A DNA stretch of 64,000 bases from Pseudomonas sp. Bout1 (GTDB taxonomy: Bacteria; Pseudomonadota; Gammaproteobacteria; Pseudomonadales; Pseudomonadaceae). The notes below the pieces were generated by a model. It did no database searches. It worked only from the letters and a program-made list of their open reading frames with translations, and was not told the DNA's origin. A program made the position numbers and the translations under genes. The DNA lies in NCBI RefSeq assembly GCF_034314165.1, contig NZ_JAVIWK010000001.1, positions 3,735,001-3,799,000 of the forward strand, given 5' to 3'. Of the stretch, positions 6,497 to 15,980 are shown piece after piece. Position 1 is the first letter of the stretch; every line of letters starts with the position of its first letter.

Positions 6497-8889
6497 GCTT
6501 GTGCCCCCCTGGGTACGAAGCCCTGAGCGGCGGCATGTGCCTTCTTCAGGCACTCCTTGCACACTGAGCTGGGCAATTCAGGCAGCGGAAATTCCTCACT
6601 CATTCCAGGGTTCAACCGGTGCCGCCCTTTCAGGCTGACCAGTCCCGGGCCATGAATCTGGATCTCGCCTTCGGCCGTGATACGGATATAGGCGCCACCA
6701 CACCCTAGGGTGATGCCGTTTTTGGCCGTTAGTTGTAAATGGCCCTGTACCGACTGCACGGTGATGTCTTGCTGGGCCATCAGCTTCATCACGTCATCGT
6801 GGGATTCGATTTCCAGGGGGCCTTTGCCGGACACCAAACGCATACCTTCTTGCTGGGCCAACAGGGAGATAGCCTGGTTAGCTTGCAGGGACATACTCTG
6901 GGCGGCGACCAGGTTGATTTCGTCGTTGCTTTGCACGTACAGCGCCTTGCCACTTTTGAGCAACAAGCTTTCCGGAGTAACCGCGCCGATTCCCTTGGGG
7001 GCACTGAGCAGGATGGCCGAGGCGTTCAGGTTTTTTGCGCTGTCCTGGAACTGTTGCAAGCCATCAATCCCCGGTTGACGACTGCGGTGAGACTGGGCGA
7101 TTTCCTGCCAATCGGTGATTTGCTGCTTTGCTCCCGCGACCAAATCAGTGGCTGGCTCCATGGTGAGCACCTCGCCGGAGGCCTTGGTCTGTACATCTGT
7201 ACTGATGAACAGTCCCTTGCCGGCGCGAATGCTGCCCCAATCATCGGTGCGCAGCTCAAACCCTTCCCCGCGTTTTTCGCGCTTGGCATCCACCAAATGC
7301 CCAAGATTCAACTGGCTCTTGCCACTGTGCTCAGTACTGAGCTTTACGTGCTCCTGCCCCCGCGTGTCGTCCATGCGCAACTTGTTGTTCGACGGTGTGC
7401 GCAGCACGTTGCGTTTGTAGTTGCGCAAGGTCACGTGATCCACGTGTTCGCTGTCGTGCAAGGCATGGGCGATGTAGGGCCGGTCCGGGTCGCCTTGTTC
7501 AAAGGCGATGGCCACTTCGGTGCCGGCAATCAGTGGCAGGTGCAGGCCGTGGGTATCGCCCGCGTACGGGCGGGCCAGGCGCAGCCACATACTTTCCTGG
7601 CCGGGTTTCCAGGTGTCGCGGTCGAACAGGAAGTTCACGCAGTAGCGCCCTTCCAGGTCGATTTCGGCGTGAGGGTCGTTGGCCTGCGGGCTGGTGACGC
7701 GGGCCGGGACGGTGCCGGCGATTTGCGGTTTGTCTTTCAGCTCCGGACGAAAACATACGGTTTCCGAGTAGGGAATGGCCTTGAAGCTGACGTCGAAACT
7801 GCGGTCGCGGGCGGCGCAGGTGGTCAGTTGAGTGATCACCGCGCCGGGGGCAAAGGCCTGTGGCGCGCCGCCGGAGATTTTGAGTACCTGGCCGGGCGCC
7901 AAGGTGGCGCTGCTGCTGACGCCGCTGAGTTGGGTCTGGCCGTTGAGGTAACGCTCGTGGCGCAACCGGGCGTAAAAGTAGCCACTTTCACTTAGCAGGT
8001 CTTCGTCATAGGCGTAACGGTCGCCCATTTCTGTGTAGGGTTCGGCGTAGTGATACGCCTCGCCATAGGTGCCGCGGGCGCCACGGGTTTGGTCGATCTC
8101 GCCGTTCAAGTGGGCGGTGGCCACGCGGTGATGGTAGGTGCGGATATTGACGCGCTGCTCCACCACTTGATGGCTGGATTGCAGGTTCCACGCGCCGTCT
8201 TGGCCGGTGCTGCTCAGGCCGGAGGGCGGGCGGTAGGCAAGCTCGACATTGAACTGGTAATGACGTTGGTCGTCGTGGAATTCCACCACGTCGATGTTCA
8301 GGCGTTCGTCGCGGGTGAAGCGGTACCAGATGCCCACATCGGCCAGCAGCCGGCTGATGAAGGCCAGGTCGCTTTCGCCGTATTGCATGACCTGTTGGCG
8401 TTTGGGGTATTCGCGTACCAGGTTGAAGAAGAAGTCCTGGCCTTCAAAGTCGTGGCGGCTGCGCAGGATGCTTTCGACAATTTGCGGGACTGTCTGGTGT
8501 TGGTAGATGCGAAACTGTCGGCCGTGACGCAGCAGGGCAAAGTGCGGTTCCAGGGTGATTTCGTAGCGGGCTTCATCAGCAGAACCCGACAGGCGCTTGA
8601 AGCCGGTGACCACGCCATGCAGCGTGCGCAATGGGCCGGTAACCGGCGGGATGTAGCGGCGCATCGGCGGTTTTTGCGGTGCGCCGTACAAGCTGAACGT
8701 GGCGTTTTGACCGAGCATTGTTTCAGCGGCGATGTCACCGTCGAGGCAGGTGAATTCCACGCGGTAGCTGAACAGTTCGCTCAGGCCTTCGGTGCCCTCG
8801 AAGGCAAGAACGTCGAGCACAGCATTCACGTCGCGAACGGTGAGTTTGTGGCGGCTGTGGTCGAAGAAAGTGCGCAGTTCATTCAGCAT
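6493..8889 (-). CDS. vgrG: T6SS spike protein VgrG (TssI)
   Basis: A 798-residue VgrG that trimerises to cap the Hcp tube and carries effectors. The N-terminus (FSYRVEFTCLDGDIAAETMLGQ) and the gp27/gp5-like core are typical. A DUF2345-type region rich in short beta repeats runs from about residue 480 to 745. A short tail follows, including SSVCKECLKKAHAA, possibly the site for the adaptor or a tip protein. The ATG has GGAGG 7 bases upstream and overlaps the clpV stop by 7 bases. No enzymatic C-terminal extension is seen. Confidence 0.95.
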   Translation of the reverse strand: MLNELRTFFDHSRHKLTVRDVNAVLDVLAFEGTEGLSELFSYRVEFTCLDGDIAAETMLGQNATFSLYGAPQKPPMRRYIPPVTGPLRTLHGVVTGFKRLSGSADEARYEITLEPHFALLRHGRQFRIYQHQTVPQIVESILRSRHDFEGQDFFFNLVREYPKRQQVMQYGESDLAFISRLLADVGIWYRFTRDERLNIDVVEFHDDQRHYQFNVELAYRPPSGLSSTGQDGAWNLQSSHQVVEQRVNIRTYHHRVATAHLNGEIDQTRGARGTYGEAYHYAEPYTEMGDRYAYDEDLLSESGYFYARLRHERYLNGQTQLSGVSSSATLAPGQVLKISGGAPQAFAPGAVITQLTTCAARDRSFDVSFKAIPYSETVCFRPELKDKPQIAGTVPARVTSPQANDPHAEIDLEGRYCVNFLFDRDTWKPGQESMWLRLARPYAGDTHGLHLPLIAGTEVAIAFEQGDPDRPYIAHALHDSEHVDHVTLRNYKRNVLRTPSNNKLRMDDTRGQEHVKLSTEHSGKSQLNLGHLVDAKREKRGEGFELRTDDWGSIRAGKGLFISTDVQTKASGEVLTMEPATDLVAGAKQQITDWQEIAQSHRSRQPGIDGLQQFQDSAKNLNASAILLSAPKGIGAVTPESLLLKSGKALYVQSNDEINLVAAQSMSLQANQAISLLAQQEGMRLVSGKGPLEIESHDDVMKLMAQQDITVQSVQGHLQLTAKNGITLGCGGAYIRITAEGEIQIHGPGLVSLKGRHRLNPGMSEEFPLPELPSSVCKECLKKAHAAAQGFVPRGAQA

Positions 8890-11540
8890 GTTTGAGCCTC
8901 CATCGCAACGGCGGAGGCCGAGCCTTGGGCATCGATAAACTGCAGGACGACGCCCTCCTCATCGCTATAGCCGAGCGTCACGCTGCGAGTTTTTTGCCGG
9001 GCGGCCTGACGTTGCAGCAGCTGTTGGCTGAGTACCGGCAGGACCTGCTGGTTGAGCAGGCTGTCGATGTTGCGCGCGCCGGTGTCGGGCAGCAGACACG
9101 CCGCAACCAGTGCCTCGCTGAGGGCGGCGTCGATCTCGCAATCCAGCCCGTAGTGGCGCTTTAAGCGCATGGCCACCTGGGCAAGCTTGATCGTGACAAT
9201 GCGCTGCAGCGCATCGGCTTGCAGCGGGCGATAGATCAACGTCTGGAAACGGGCCAGCAGGGCCGGCTGAAAGTGTTCCCGCAGGATCGGGCGCAGCAAC
9301 TCGTGCAAGTTGCTGTCCGGCGCACCGGGGAACTCTTGCAGGCACGCTTGCAGTTCATCGCTGCCAAGGTTGGAGGTCATGAGAATCACGGTGTTGCGAA
9401 AGTCGATCTCTCGCCCTTCGCCGTCGCGCATGCAGCCTCGGTCGAATACTTGGTAAAACAGGTTGAGCACGTCGCGGTGCGCCTTCTCCACTTCGTCAAG
9501 CAACACCACACTGTAGGGGCGCTGGCGCACCGCTTCGGTGAGCACGCCGCCCTGACCGTACCCGACATAGCCGGGAGGCGAGCCTTTAAGCTGGCTGACG
9601 GTGTGGGCTTCCTGGTACTCCGAAAGGTTGATGGTGATCAGCGATTTTTCACCACCAAACAGCTTATCGGCCAGGGCCAGGGCGGTTTCGGTTTTACCGA
9701 CGCCGCTGCTACCCACCAGCAGGAACACGCCGAGCGGCGCTTTTTCATCCGTAAGGCCGGTCTTGGCGGCGCGCAGGCGTTGGGCCAAGGCGCCGAGCGC
9801 AGGGTCTTGGCCGATCACTTGCGCACCCAGTTGGTATTCCAGCTCCAACAGGCTGGCTTGCTCGTCCTTGAGCAGACTGCCCAAGGGCACACCCGTCCAG
9901 TCAGCGATGACTTCGGCTACGCTGCGGGCGTCGACGTCAAGGGACAGCAAGGGCTGGTTGCCCTGGGCAGTGCTCAGTTGCTGCTGCAGTTGCAGGCAAA
10001 TGGATGCTTGCGCAGGTTGGGCCTGGCGGGCATCGCGCAACTTTTGGGTGAGGTCGAGTTCGTGGCGGTATTGCGCCTCAAGCTCGACTTGCTGGCGGTT
10101 CAGGTCGGCGCGTTGCGTCGCGATGATCGCCAGGCGCTCGTTTGCCGGGCCGCCGCTCAGTTGCTGGTCTTCTTCCAGAGCCTGGCGCTCCAGCTCCATG
10201 GCGGTTTTGCGCGCCTTGAGACGCACCAACGCCTGCGGCTCGCAGTCGAGGCTCATGCGGACCCGGGCACTGGCGGTGTCGAGCAGGTCGATGGCTTTGT
10301 CCGGCAGTTGTCGCCCGGTAAGATAGCGCCGCGAGAGCGTGACCGCTGCCAGTACCGCCGCGTCCTGAATGTGCACGCCGTGGTGGCTGGCGTAGCGGCC
10401 TTTGAGGCCGCGCAGCATCAGGCTGGCGTTGGCGTCGTCGGGCTCGTCGACCTTGACCATCTGGAAGCGTCGTTCCAAAGCGGCATCGCGTTCGAAGTAC
10501 TGTTTGTATTCGCTCCACGTGGTGGCGGCAATCGTGCGTAGTTCGCCACGCGCCAAGGCCGGTTTGAGTAGATTGGCGGCGTCTGCGCCACCGGCCTGGT
10601 TACCGGCGCCAATCAGGGTATGTGCTTCATCGATAAACAGCAGCACCGGGTCGGGTGATTGCTGCACGGCATTGATGACGTTTTTAAGGCGTTGCTCGAA
10701 TTCGCCTTTTACCCCTGCACCCGCTTGCAACAAGCCCAGGTCCAGAATGCGCACACTGACGCGCTTGAGGCTGTCGGGGACGTTGCCCTCGACGATACGC
10801 AAAGCGAGACCTTCAACCAGAGCAGTTTTACCTACTCCGGGTTCACCCACCAGAATCGGGTTGTTCTTGCGTCGTCGACTGAGAATGTCGATGACTTGGC
10901 GAATCTCATCGTCACGGCCAAACACCGGGTCGATCTGGCCTGCCCGGGCCTTGGCGGTAACGTCGTGAGTAAATTTATCCAGGATGAGTTTCAAGACGTC
11001 CGACGTGTCGGGGCCGGATACGACGGGTACGTCGATACCGCCTCGCTCGGCTACGCGCTGCACTTGCGGGCGCTCTTCCGAGTGCTGGTCAAGCAGCACA
11101 AACAACTGCTGTAACTGTGTATCGCTGATGCTGATCAGCGGCCATGCGGCGTCACAGACGAGCAGGCTGGGCGTCTCCAGTAACGCGCCGAGCAGGTGGG
11201 CCGAACGCAGGGTTTCGTTGTTGCCATCCAGGGAGGCTTGCAACCAGGCATTCTTGATCAGTTGCTGCAGCTTGCCGCACAGCTGGGGCTTGCCTTGCAC
11301 GCTGCGCGCCAGCGTGTCGAGGTGGTCGAGCAAGCCGCGCCAGAGTGCGTCCATGTCCCAGTCGTAGCGACGAGCAATAAGGGTAAGGTCGCCCTCGCCC
11401 TGCTCCAGCAACTTGAGCAGCCAATGCTCGATGCTGACCAGCCCATGGGCGCGGCTCTGGCACAAGGTTGCCGCTGCGCTCAGTGCCTGGGCGCAATAGG
11501 GGTTGAGGCGGCGAAGCAAACGAGTAGAGTTCTGGGCCAT
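8883..11540 (-). CDS. clpV: T6SS ATPase ClpV (TssH)
   Basis: A 885-residue AAA+ ATPase that disassembles contracted TssBC sheaths. It has a Clp N domain, a first nucleotide site GEPGVGKT (near residue 235) with LFIDEAHTLIGAG, a coiled-coil middle domain, and a second site GSSGVGKTETALA with VVLLDEVEKAH. The start at 11540 (MAQNSTRLL) has AGGG spaced 8 bases upstream; an ATG three codons earlier lies too close to it. A strong hairpin lies between this gene and hcp. Confidence 0.95.
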   Translation of the reverse strand: MAQNSTRLLRRLNPYCAQALSAAATLCQSRAHGLVSIEHWLLKLLEQGEGDLTLIARRYDWDMDALWRGLLDHLDTLARSVQGKPQLCGKLQQLIKNAWLQASLDGNNETLRSAHLLGALLETPSLLVCDAAWPLISISDTQLQQLFVLLDQHSEERPQVQRVAERGGIDVPVVSGPDTSDVLKLILDKFTHDVTAKARAGQIDPVFGRDDEIRQVIDILSRRRKNNPILVGEPGVGKTALVEGLALRIVEGNVPDSLKRVSVRILDLGLLQAGAGVKGEFEQRLKNVINAVQQSPDPVLLFIDEAHTLIGAGNQAGGADAANLLKPALARGELRTIAATTWSEYKQYFERDAALERRFQMVKVDEPDDANASLMLRGLKGRYASHHGVHIQDAAVLAAVTLSRRYLTGRQLPDKAIDLLDTASARVRMSLDCEPQALVRLKARKTAMELERQALEEDQQLSGGPANERLAIIATQRADLNRQQVELEAQYRHELDLTQKLRDARQAQPAQASICLQLQQQLSTAQGNQPLLSLDVDARSVAEVIADWTGVPLGSLLKDEQASLLELEYQLGAQVIGQDPALGALAQRLRAAKTGLTDEKAPLGVFLLVGSSGVGKTETALALADKLFGGEKSLITINLSEYQEAHTVSQLKGSPPGYVGYGQGGVLTEAVRQRPYSVVLLDEVEKAHRDVLNLFYQVFDRGCMRDGEGREIDFRNTVILMTSNLGSDELQACLQEFPGAPDSNLHELLRPILREHFQPALLARFQTLIYRPLQADALQRIVTIKLAQVAMRLKRHYGLDCEIDAALSEALVAACLLPDTGARNIDSLLNQQVLPVLSQQLLQRQAARQKTRSVTLGYSDEEGVVLQFIDAQGSASAVAMEAQTC

Positions 11541-11646
11541 CGGGTACATCCCTGTTCTGGGTTATCGGCGTGCTGTCAAAGGAACTTGCGGCGCGATGTA
11601 TTTGGCTGAGCGCCCGCGAACGGACGCTCAACCCTGCACACCGCCA

Positions 11647-11674
11647 ACCGGCAGGCACACAGGTGCCTGCCGGT
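11647..11674. terminator. Perfect 12-bp hairpin between hcp and clpV
   Basis: ACCGGCAGGCAC pairs perfectly with GTGCCTGCCGGT around the 4-base loop ACAG. It starts 10 bases after the hcp stop. There is no U-run on the hcp strand (only GCTTTTG on the opposite strand), so it is more likely a partial terminator or mRNA 3'-end stabiliser that lets hcp be made in excess of clpV. That role is inference. Confidence 0.6.
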
Positions 11675-11683
11675 GCTTTTGCA

Positions 11684-12175
11684 TCAGGCGCTTTGGCGTT
11701 CGTTCCAGGAATCGGAGTGGATGATGTTGCCGTCTTTGTAGGTCCAGGTGACCTTTTCGTAGCGCAGCTCGATCTGTTCCAGGTGGTTGTGCTTTTCCTT
11801 GCTCGGGTCTTTGACGTCGTGCATTTTCGGCGCGACTTTCACGACCTTGACGTTCTCCAGTTTGGTGATGAAGTACTCGACTTCCTGGCCCGCATCATCG
11901 ATGCGAAACCATTTGAACTCGGCACTCTTGAGCGTTTGCCCGGTGGTCACCGCCTTGTACAGGTAAGGGCTGGAGGCATCGATTTCCTTGGAAAACAGGA
12001 ATGGGGTGTGAACCCGGGTACCCGTCAGCTTGCCGGTGTTGTTGTCGGTTGGAATGTACAGGCTGTGGTCCTGCGCAATCACCTCGATGCTGCCTTCACG
12101 CTTTTGTACGTCCACAGACCCTTTGATTTCTGCACCGCCGTCATCTTGCAGCCAGAGGTAAACGGGAATTGCCAT
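11684..12175 (-). CDS. hcp: T6SS tube protein Hcp (TssD)
   Basis: A 163-residue Hcp; hexameric rings of it build the inner tube and can carry small effectors. The sequence starts MAIPVYLWLQDDGGAEIKGS and includes the conserved TGRRVHTP-like part (TGTRVHTPFLFSKEID) and a C-terminal KDGNIIHSDSWN. The start is fixed by AAGGAG upstream; longer in-frame extensions would run into the preceding gene. Confidence 0.95.
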   Translation of the reverse strand: MAIPVYLWLQDDGGAEIKGSVDVQKREGSIEVIAQDHSLYIPTDNNTGKLTGTRVHTPFLFSKEIDASSPYLYKAVTTGQTLKSAEFKWFRIDDAGQEVEYFITKLENVKVVKVAPKMHDVKDPSKEKHNHLEQIELRYEKVTWTYKDGNIIHSDSWNERQSA

Positions 12176-12188
12176 GTGAAGCTCCTTT

Positions 12189-13916
12189 TCAGGGTTGTAT
12201 GTCGCTGGATGCGACAGAGGGTGTCCTGCCTGGCCCCGCAGCGGGCGCCTCACAGGCCCCCACTTGAGGCACCAGGCGGATATCGACGCGACGATTGGCA
12301 GTACGCCCATCCTCGGAGTCATTGCTGGCTATTGGCTGGTTGGCGCCAAAGCCTTGAACGGCGAAGCAGCTGTGCGGGATGTCGCCCATGCGTTGCATCC
12401 AGTCTCGTACCGAAGCCGCACGAGCGCGGGACAGTTCGAGGTTCTGCACAGGGCTGCCCGTAACGTCGGTGTGCCCGGCGATGACGATCAGCCAACCCGG
12501 CTGGGCTTTGATGGTGACGAGCGCGTTGATCAGTACCTTGGTCGAGCCCGGTTTGAGTTCGGCACTCCCGGTGCCGAAAAGCGACAGGCTGTTCAGCCGC
12601 ACTTGAGTGGCAAGGCCGGTGGGCATTGCGGCGTCAGGCAGTTGCCGGTGATCTGCGATGGTCGCCAGCAACGGCAGGCGTAGCCGCTCGCCGCGATACA
12701 AACCCAAGCCCAACGCCAGCGGTGCGCCCTCCCGGTAGTAGCTGTCGAGGCGCATGCCAACCTGGCGCAGCACTGCCACCGCGTCCTCTCGCAGCACGAA
12801 TTGAGGTTGGTCGCGACGTTCGGCCAAAGGAACAGAGGTGTAACGCCGCAGGTCATCACTGACTTGACGCAGCAGCAGGTTGTTCTGCCAAGCCGAACTG
12901 GCCAATGCCACGACGCCGGTTATCGCGAACATCCACACCGCCGCTACGCTGGCCCAAAGGCGCGGGGAGCGGCGGCTTTGCAGCGGCAGCACATCCAGCA
13001 ACGGGTCAGGAAACGGCAAGGATGGACTGGAACCCACCTGCGGTTGGCCGGCATCACTCAACCCGGTCCTGGCATGCAACCGTTGTTGCCACAGGTTGCC
13101 CACCACGGCTTGGGGCAATGCCGGTACCAGGGTGATTGCGCAAGCCACTGGATGCCGGGTGTTACGGGTCTCCAGGTGCGGTAGCAGTGTTTCTTCAAGC
13201 CACGCCGCCGCGCTGCTTATCTGTACGCCGCTGCACAGGCGCAGGGCGCAGGTTGCGTTGTCGCGGGCGTTTCGCTGCCAGTCGGACAGGCTGATGCAAG
13301 CGCCGTCCTCACGTACGCAAGGGCTAGCTTGAGCCGACTCCCAACTGAACCAGGCACCCTCGCCTGCGGCGGCTTGCACATAGCTCACCAGCATCAGCGG
13401 CAGCGCCACACCGCGCTTGCGCACCAGTGCGATTTGATGACGCAAAGCACGCACCCGCCCGGCCAACGCTGCCGGGTCTGTGTGCTCCGAGGGGTTAGCG
13501 ACGAACATTACGCTCAGTTGCCCGGCCAAGTCCGGGCGCCGGGCCTGGATGCTGGTGGCCACCGCCTCGAGTTGATCAAGGGCTGGCACACATACATAAC
13601 AGCCCTGTGGGGCGGTGCGCAGGGTCAATTGCTGCGAAGGCACTACGCCAAACAGCCCTGCCAACCCATCGCCGCAAACCAACACCACAGGCTTGCGGTA
13701 GCCCGCAGGTGGCAAGGCCGCATCGCCAGCCAACGTCCGTTGCCGACCGTGCTGTGCGAAATGTTTCCCCGTACGGACCCAAGCCCAGATGACCAGCGCC
13801 ACAACGGCAAAAACGCCCACCGCACATACCCAGCCAGCCAACGGTATGACCAGCAACAGGGCCAGGGCCAGCGCTCCGGCCCATAACAACAGGCCGTGTG
13901 TTTGCTTGAGTGTCAT
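12189..13916 (-). CDS. T6SS OmpA-domain inner membrane protein with TssM-like middle region
   Basis: A 575-residue protein. Two hydrophobic helices lie near residues 8-48, a further one near 325-345, and a C-terminal OmpA/Pal peptidoglycan-binding domain starts near 440 (VIAGHTDVTGSPVQNLELSRARA, GFGANQPIASN, NRRVDI). The region after the third helix (LRQVSDDLRRYTS, GLYRGERLRLP) resembles TssM/IcmF, though far too short for a full TssM. It follows tssL with a 7-bp gap and probably anchors the TssL membrane complex to peptidoglycan. The TssM resemblance is by eye and less certain than the OmpA domain. Confidence 0.8.
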   Translation of the reverse strand: MTLKQTHGLLLWAGALALALLLVIPLAGWVCAVGVFAVVALVIWAWVRTGKHFAQHGRQRTLAGDAALPPAGYRKPVVLVCGDGLAGLFGVVPSQQLTLRTAPQGCYVCVPALDQLEAVATSIQARRPDLAGQLSVMFVANPSEHTDPAALAGRVRALRHQIALVRKRGVALPLMLVSYVQAAAGEGAWFSWESAQASPCVREDGACISLSDWQRNARDNATCALRLCSGVQISSAAAWLEETLLPHLETRNTRHPVACAITLVPALPQAVVGNLWQQRLHARTGLSDAGQPQVGSSPSLPFPDPLLDVLPLQSRRSPRLWASVAAVWMFAITGVVALASSAWQNNLLLRQVSDDLRRYTSVPLAERRDQPQFVLREDAVAVLRQVGMRLDSYYREGAPLALGLGLYRGERLRLPLLATIADHRQLPDAAMPTGLATQVRLNSLSLFGTGSAELKPGSTKVLINALVTIKAQPGWLIVIAGHTDVTGSPVQNLELSRARAASVRDWMQRMGDIPHSCFAVQGFGANQPIASNDSEDGRTANRRVDIRLVPQVGACEAPAAGPGRTPSVASSDIQP

Positions 13917-13923
13917 CACGCCC

Positions 13924-14604
13924 TCACACCTGCACGGGTACAAGCATGGCGACCAAACCGCCCAGCCAATAGTCCAGCCCCCACCAGGCACCAGCCAGCA
14001 ACGAGCTGGCCGCCATCACGTGGACCAGCGCCGAACGCACCCAACACAATTGATGTGCGCGGTGTGCGACGCCGTGCGAGGTCAATGCATGATCAAGTTG
14101 CATAGGGCTGGCCTGTGCATTCAGGGCAGCGAGCAGTCGTTGGCGCTCAGGATCATTTACCTCGCGGTACCGTCCCTGAAAGCCGAGCATCAGTACCCGC
14201 TGGAAGGCCGTCAGCACCAGCACATCAGGCGCAGGCTGACGAAGGGCTTCGCCTATGTCTTCATATAGAAACTCGCCCGCCTGGTGACGATTGAAGAACT
14301 TTGCCTGCAAGGGTTCACTGGCCCATTTGTCATGGGCCTGGTCCTTGGCATAGCCAAGAGCGGTCTCATCCAGCAAGGCACACTGGGCGTAGCTAATCAG
14401 CTCGATGCTGCGCGCACCAACACCGGCGTCCTTGAGGCGCTGTCGAAGCTGCTCGACCTGCTTTGCGCTACGTTCAGGCAAGTCGGGGCTGTATTGCAAC
14501 GAAGCACCTTGGCGCAACGCTACGACCAACAGGTAAGTGTCTTGCAACAGCGCGTCGAGGTCATGCGCAGTGCAGGTGGGTTTTTTCAAGACGTTCAGGT
14601 TCAT
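13924..14604 (-). CDS. tssL: T6SS inner membrane protein TssL (DotU/IcmH family)
   Basis: A 226-residue protein of the TssJLM membrane complex. It has the DotU-like cytoplasmic part, with AQCALLDETAL and FYERL-like GEFLYEDI, and one C-terminal transmembrane helix (SSLLAGAWWGLDYWLGGLVAML). The ATG overlaps the tssK stop (ATGA). The peptidoglycan-binding domain that some TssL proteins carry is here supplied by the next gene. Confidence 0.92.
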   Translation of the reverse strand: MNLNVLKKPTCTAHDLDALLQDTYLLVVALRQGASLQYSPDLPERSAKQVEQLRQRLKDAGVGARSIELISYAQCALLDETALGYAKDQAHDKWASEPLQAKFFNRHQAGEFLYEDIGEALRQPAPDVLVLTAFQRVLMLGFQGRYREVNDPERQRLLAALNAQASPMQLDHALTSHGVAHRAHQLCWVRSALVHVMAASSLLAGAWWGLDYWLGGLVAMLVPVQV

Positions 14605-15956
14605 GCGCGCAGTACCGCAAACAGTTCAAGGTGGATGTCCAGGAAGGTGCTGGGTACGTACAAGGCACACGTCCCACCAGCCAGCATCGATTGGCCCTCG
14701 GCGCTGCCAAGATCGAGGGCGAAGTACTGGTTTTCCAGGCGTAGGGGAATGGCTGCCGGTACGTGACTCAGGGGCTGCAACGGAATACCGTCAAGAGCGG
14801 CATTGACCAGGCGATCAACCTCGTCTGGCGTCCCCACTTTGCACAGCCGTGGGAACTGGCTTTGCAGTTGTGCCGCGGGCATACGGCAACGCACCGAGAG
14901 GTAAAAGTCTGCACCGCCGGGCTCACGCAGGCGCGTATCGTTGAGCGTGACTTGCCAGCGGTTCGCGCCGCCCCCCTCCAGTACGAGGGTAATGACTCGT
15001 GAGGGTAGGCTGGCTTCGAGCAAGGTGGAGATGGTGCGCATCAACGGAGGAAATATGCTTTCCAGTGCTTCATGCCGGTAGGCGGGGATCTTGTCGATAT
15101 CGTGTTCAAGGGAGAACGTCAGCAGACTGCCGGCCAACTTGACCAGCTCCAGGTACACCTGCTCAGGGTGCCTTGCAGGGTTTGCCTTGAGGTCGGCCAG
15201 TACCGGCTGATAGGTATTCAAAGCATTGAGCAACCAAAACAGCGACACATCGGCCACGGCAAAATCTGCCATACGCTGGTTGCTCTCGCGTCGCATGCCC
15301 ATCAGCCGCTGGCGTTTGGCTGCCAACTGGATCAACAGGTTATCCAGTTGGTTCAGCAGCCCTGGGTGGGCGGCGAAACTCAACAGTGGAGGTACGTAAT
15401 CGGGATCGATATTCCAGGCGCCCTGCCCGTCACGCACCAGGCGTGCGACCGGACACGTCAGGTAATCGGCATTTACATCGTCAGCCAGGCGCAGGGTCAG
15501 CACGTTCTCCAGCACACCGATGGATTGAACCTCGTCTGCGTAGACGTCCTGCACTTGTCGCCAATCCTGGCGATAACGCGTCGGTCGATCAGCCTTGCTG
15601 CCTTCGAACAAACAGTTGTTGCCATTCCCTTGCTCCAACGGCAAAGCCAACAACAGCGTAGCGCTGCGAGCATCGTCGGAAAGTAGCTGGGTTAACTCCA
15701 GGGCCGGAGGCAGCCGGTCCACCTGGCTGCTGTCTATCAACGTGCCATCCGGCATACGCACACGCAGCAGGGTTGCCTTCAGCTTACCCAGGCGCAACGC
15801 TTCCACGTCGAACGCAACCCCCAGGACGCCCCAGGGGTTCACCAGCGACAGATGGGCCAATTGCTCATTGGTCCACGCTTCCCAGCGTGCTTGCTGCTGG
15901 AATTGTTGCGGAGACAGCAACGCCCCCGCAGCCCACAGGGGGCGGTCGATCTTCAT
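14601..15956 (-). CDS. tssK: T6SS baseplate protein TssK
   Basis: A 451-residue protein that links the baseplate to the membrane complex. The N-terminus (WAAGALLSPQQFQQQARWEAW) and the internal LLNALNTYQPVL region are typical of TssK (ImpJ/VasE). A GTG directly in front of the ATG could also initiate; AGGGA lies upstream of both. It is followed without a gap by tssL. Confidence 0.92.
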   Translation of the reverse strand: MKIDRPLWAAGALLSPQQFQQQARWEAWTNEQLAHLSLVNPWGVLGVAFDVEALRLGKLKATLLRVRMPDGTLIDSSQVDRLPPALELTQLLSDDARSATLLLALPLEQGNGNNCLFEGSKADRPTRYRQDWRQVQDVYADEVQSIGVLENVLTLRLADDVNADYLTCPVARLVRDGQGAWNIDPDYVPPLLSFAAHPGLLNQLDNLLIQLAAKRQRLMGMRRESNQRMADFAVADVSLFWLLNALNTYQPVLADLKANPARHPEQVYLELVKLAGSLLTFSLEHDIDKIPAYRHEALESIFPPLMRTISTLLEASLPSRVITLVLEGGGANRWQVTLNDTRLREPGGADFYLSVRCRMPAAQLQSQFPRLCKVGTPDEVDRLVNAALDGIPLQPLSHVPAAIPLRLENQYFALDLGSAEGQSMLAGGTCALYVPSTFLDIHLELFAVLRA

Positions 15957-15980
15957 CACATCATTTCCCTGTGAGGTGGC

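Noticed and set aside
6739..7995. A 418-codon open frame on the plus strand
   Set aside because: It lies wholly antisense to vgrG; its composition follows from the GC-rich third positions of that gene, and it lacks a ribosome site.
9219..10541. A 440-codon open frame on the plus strand
   Set aside because: It is antisense to clpV, with no recognisable domain; a by-product of high GC.
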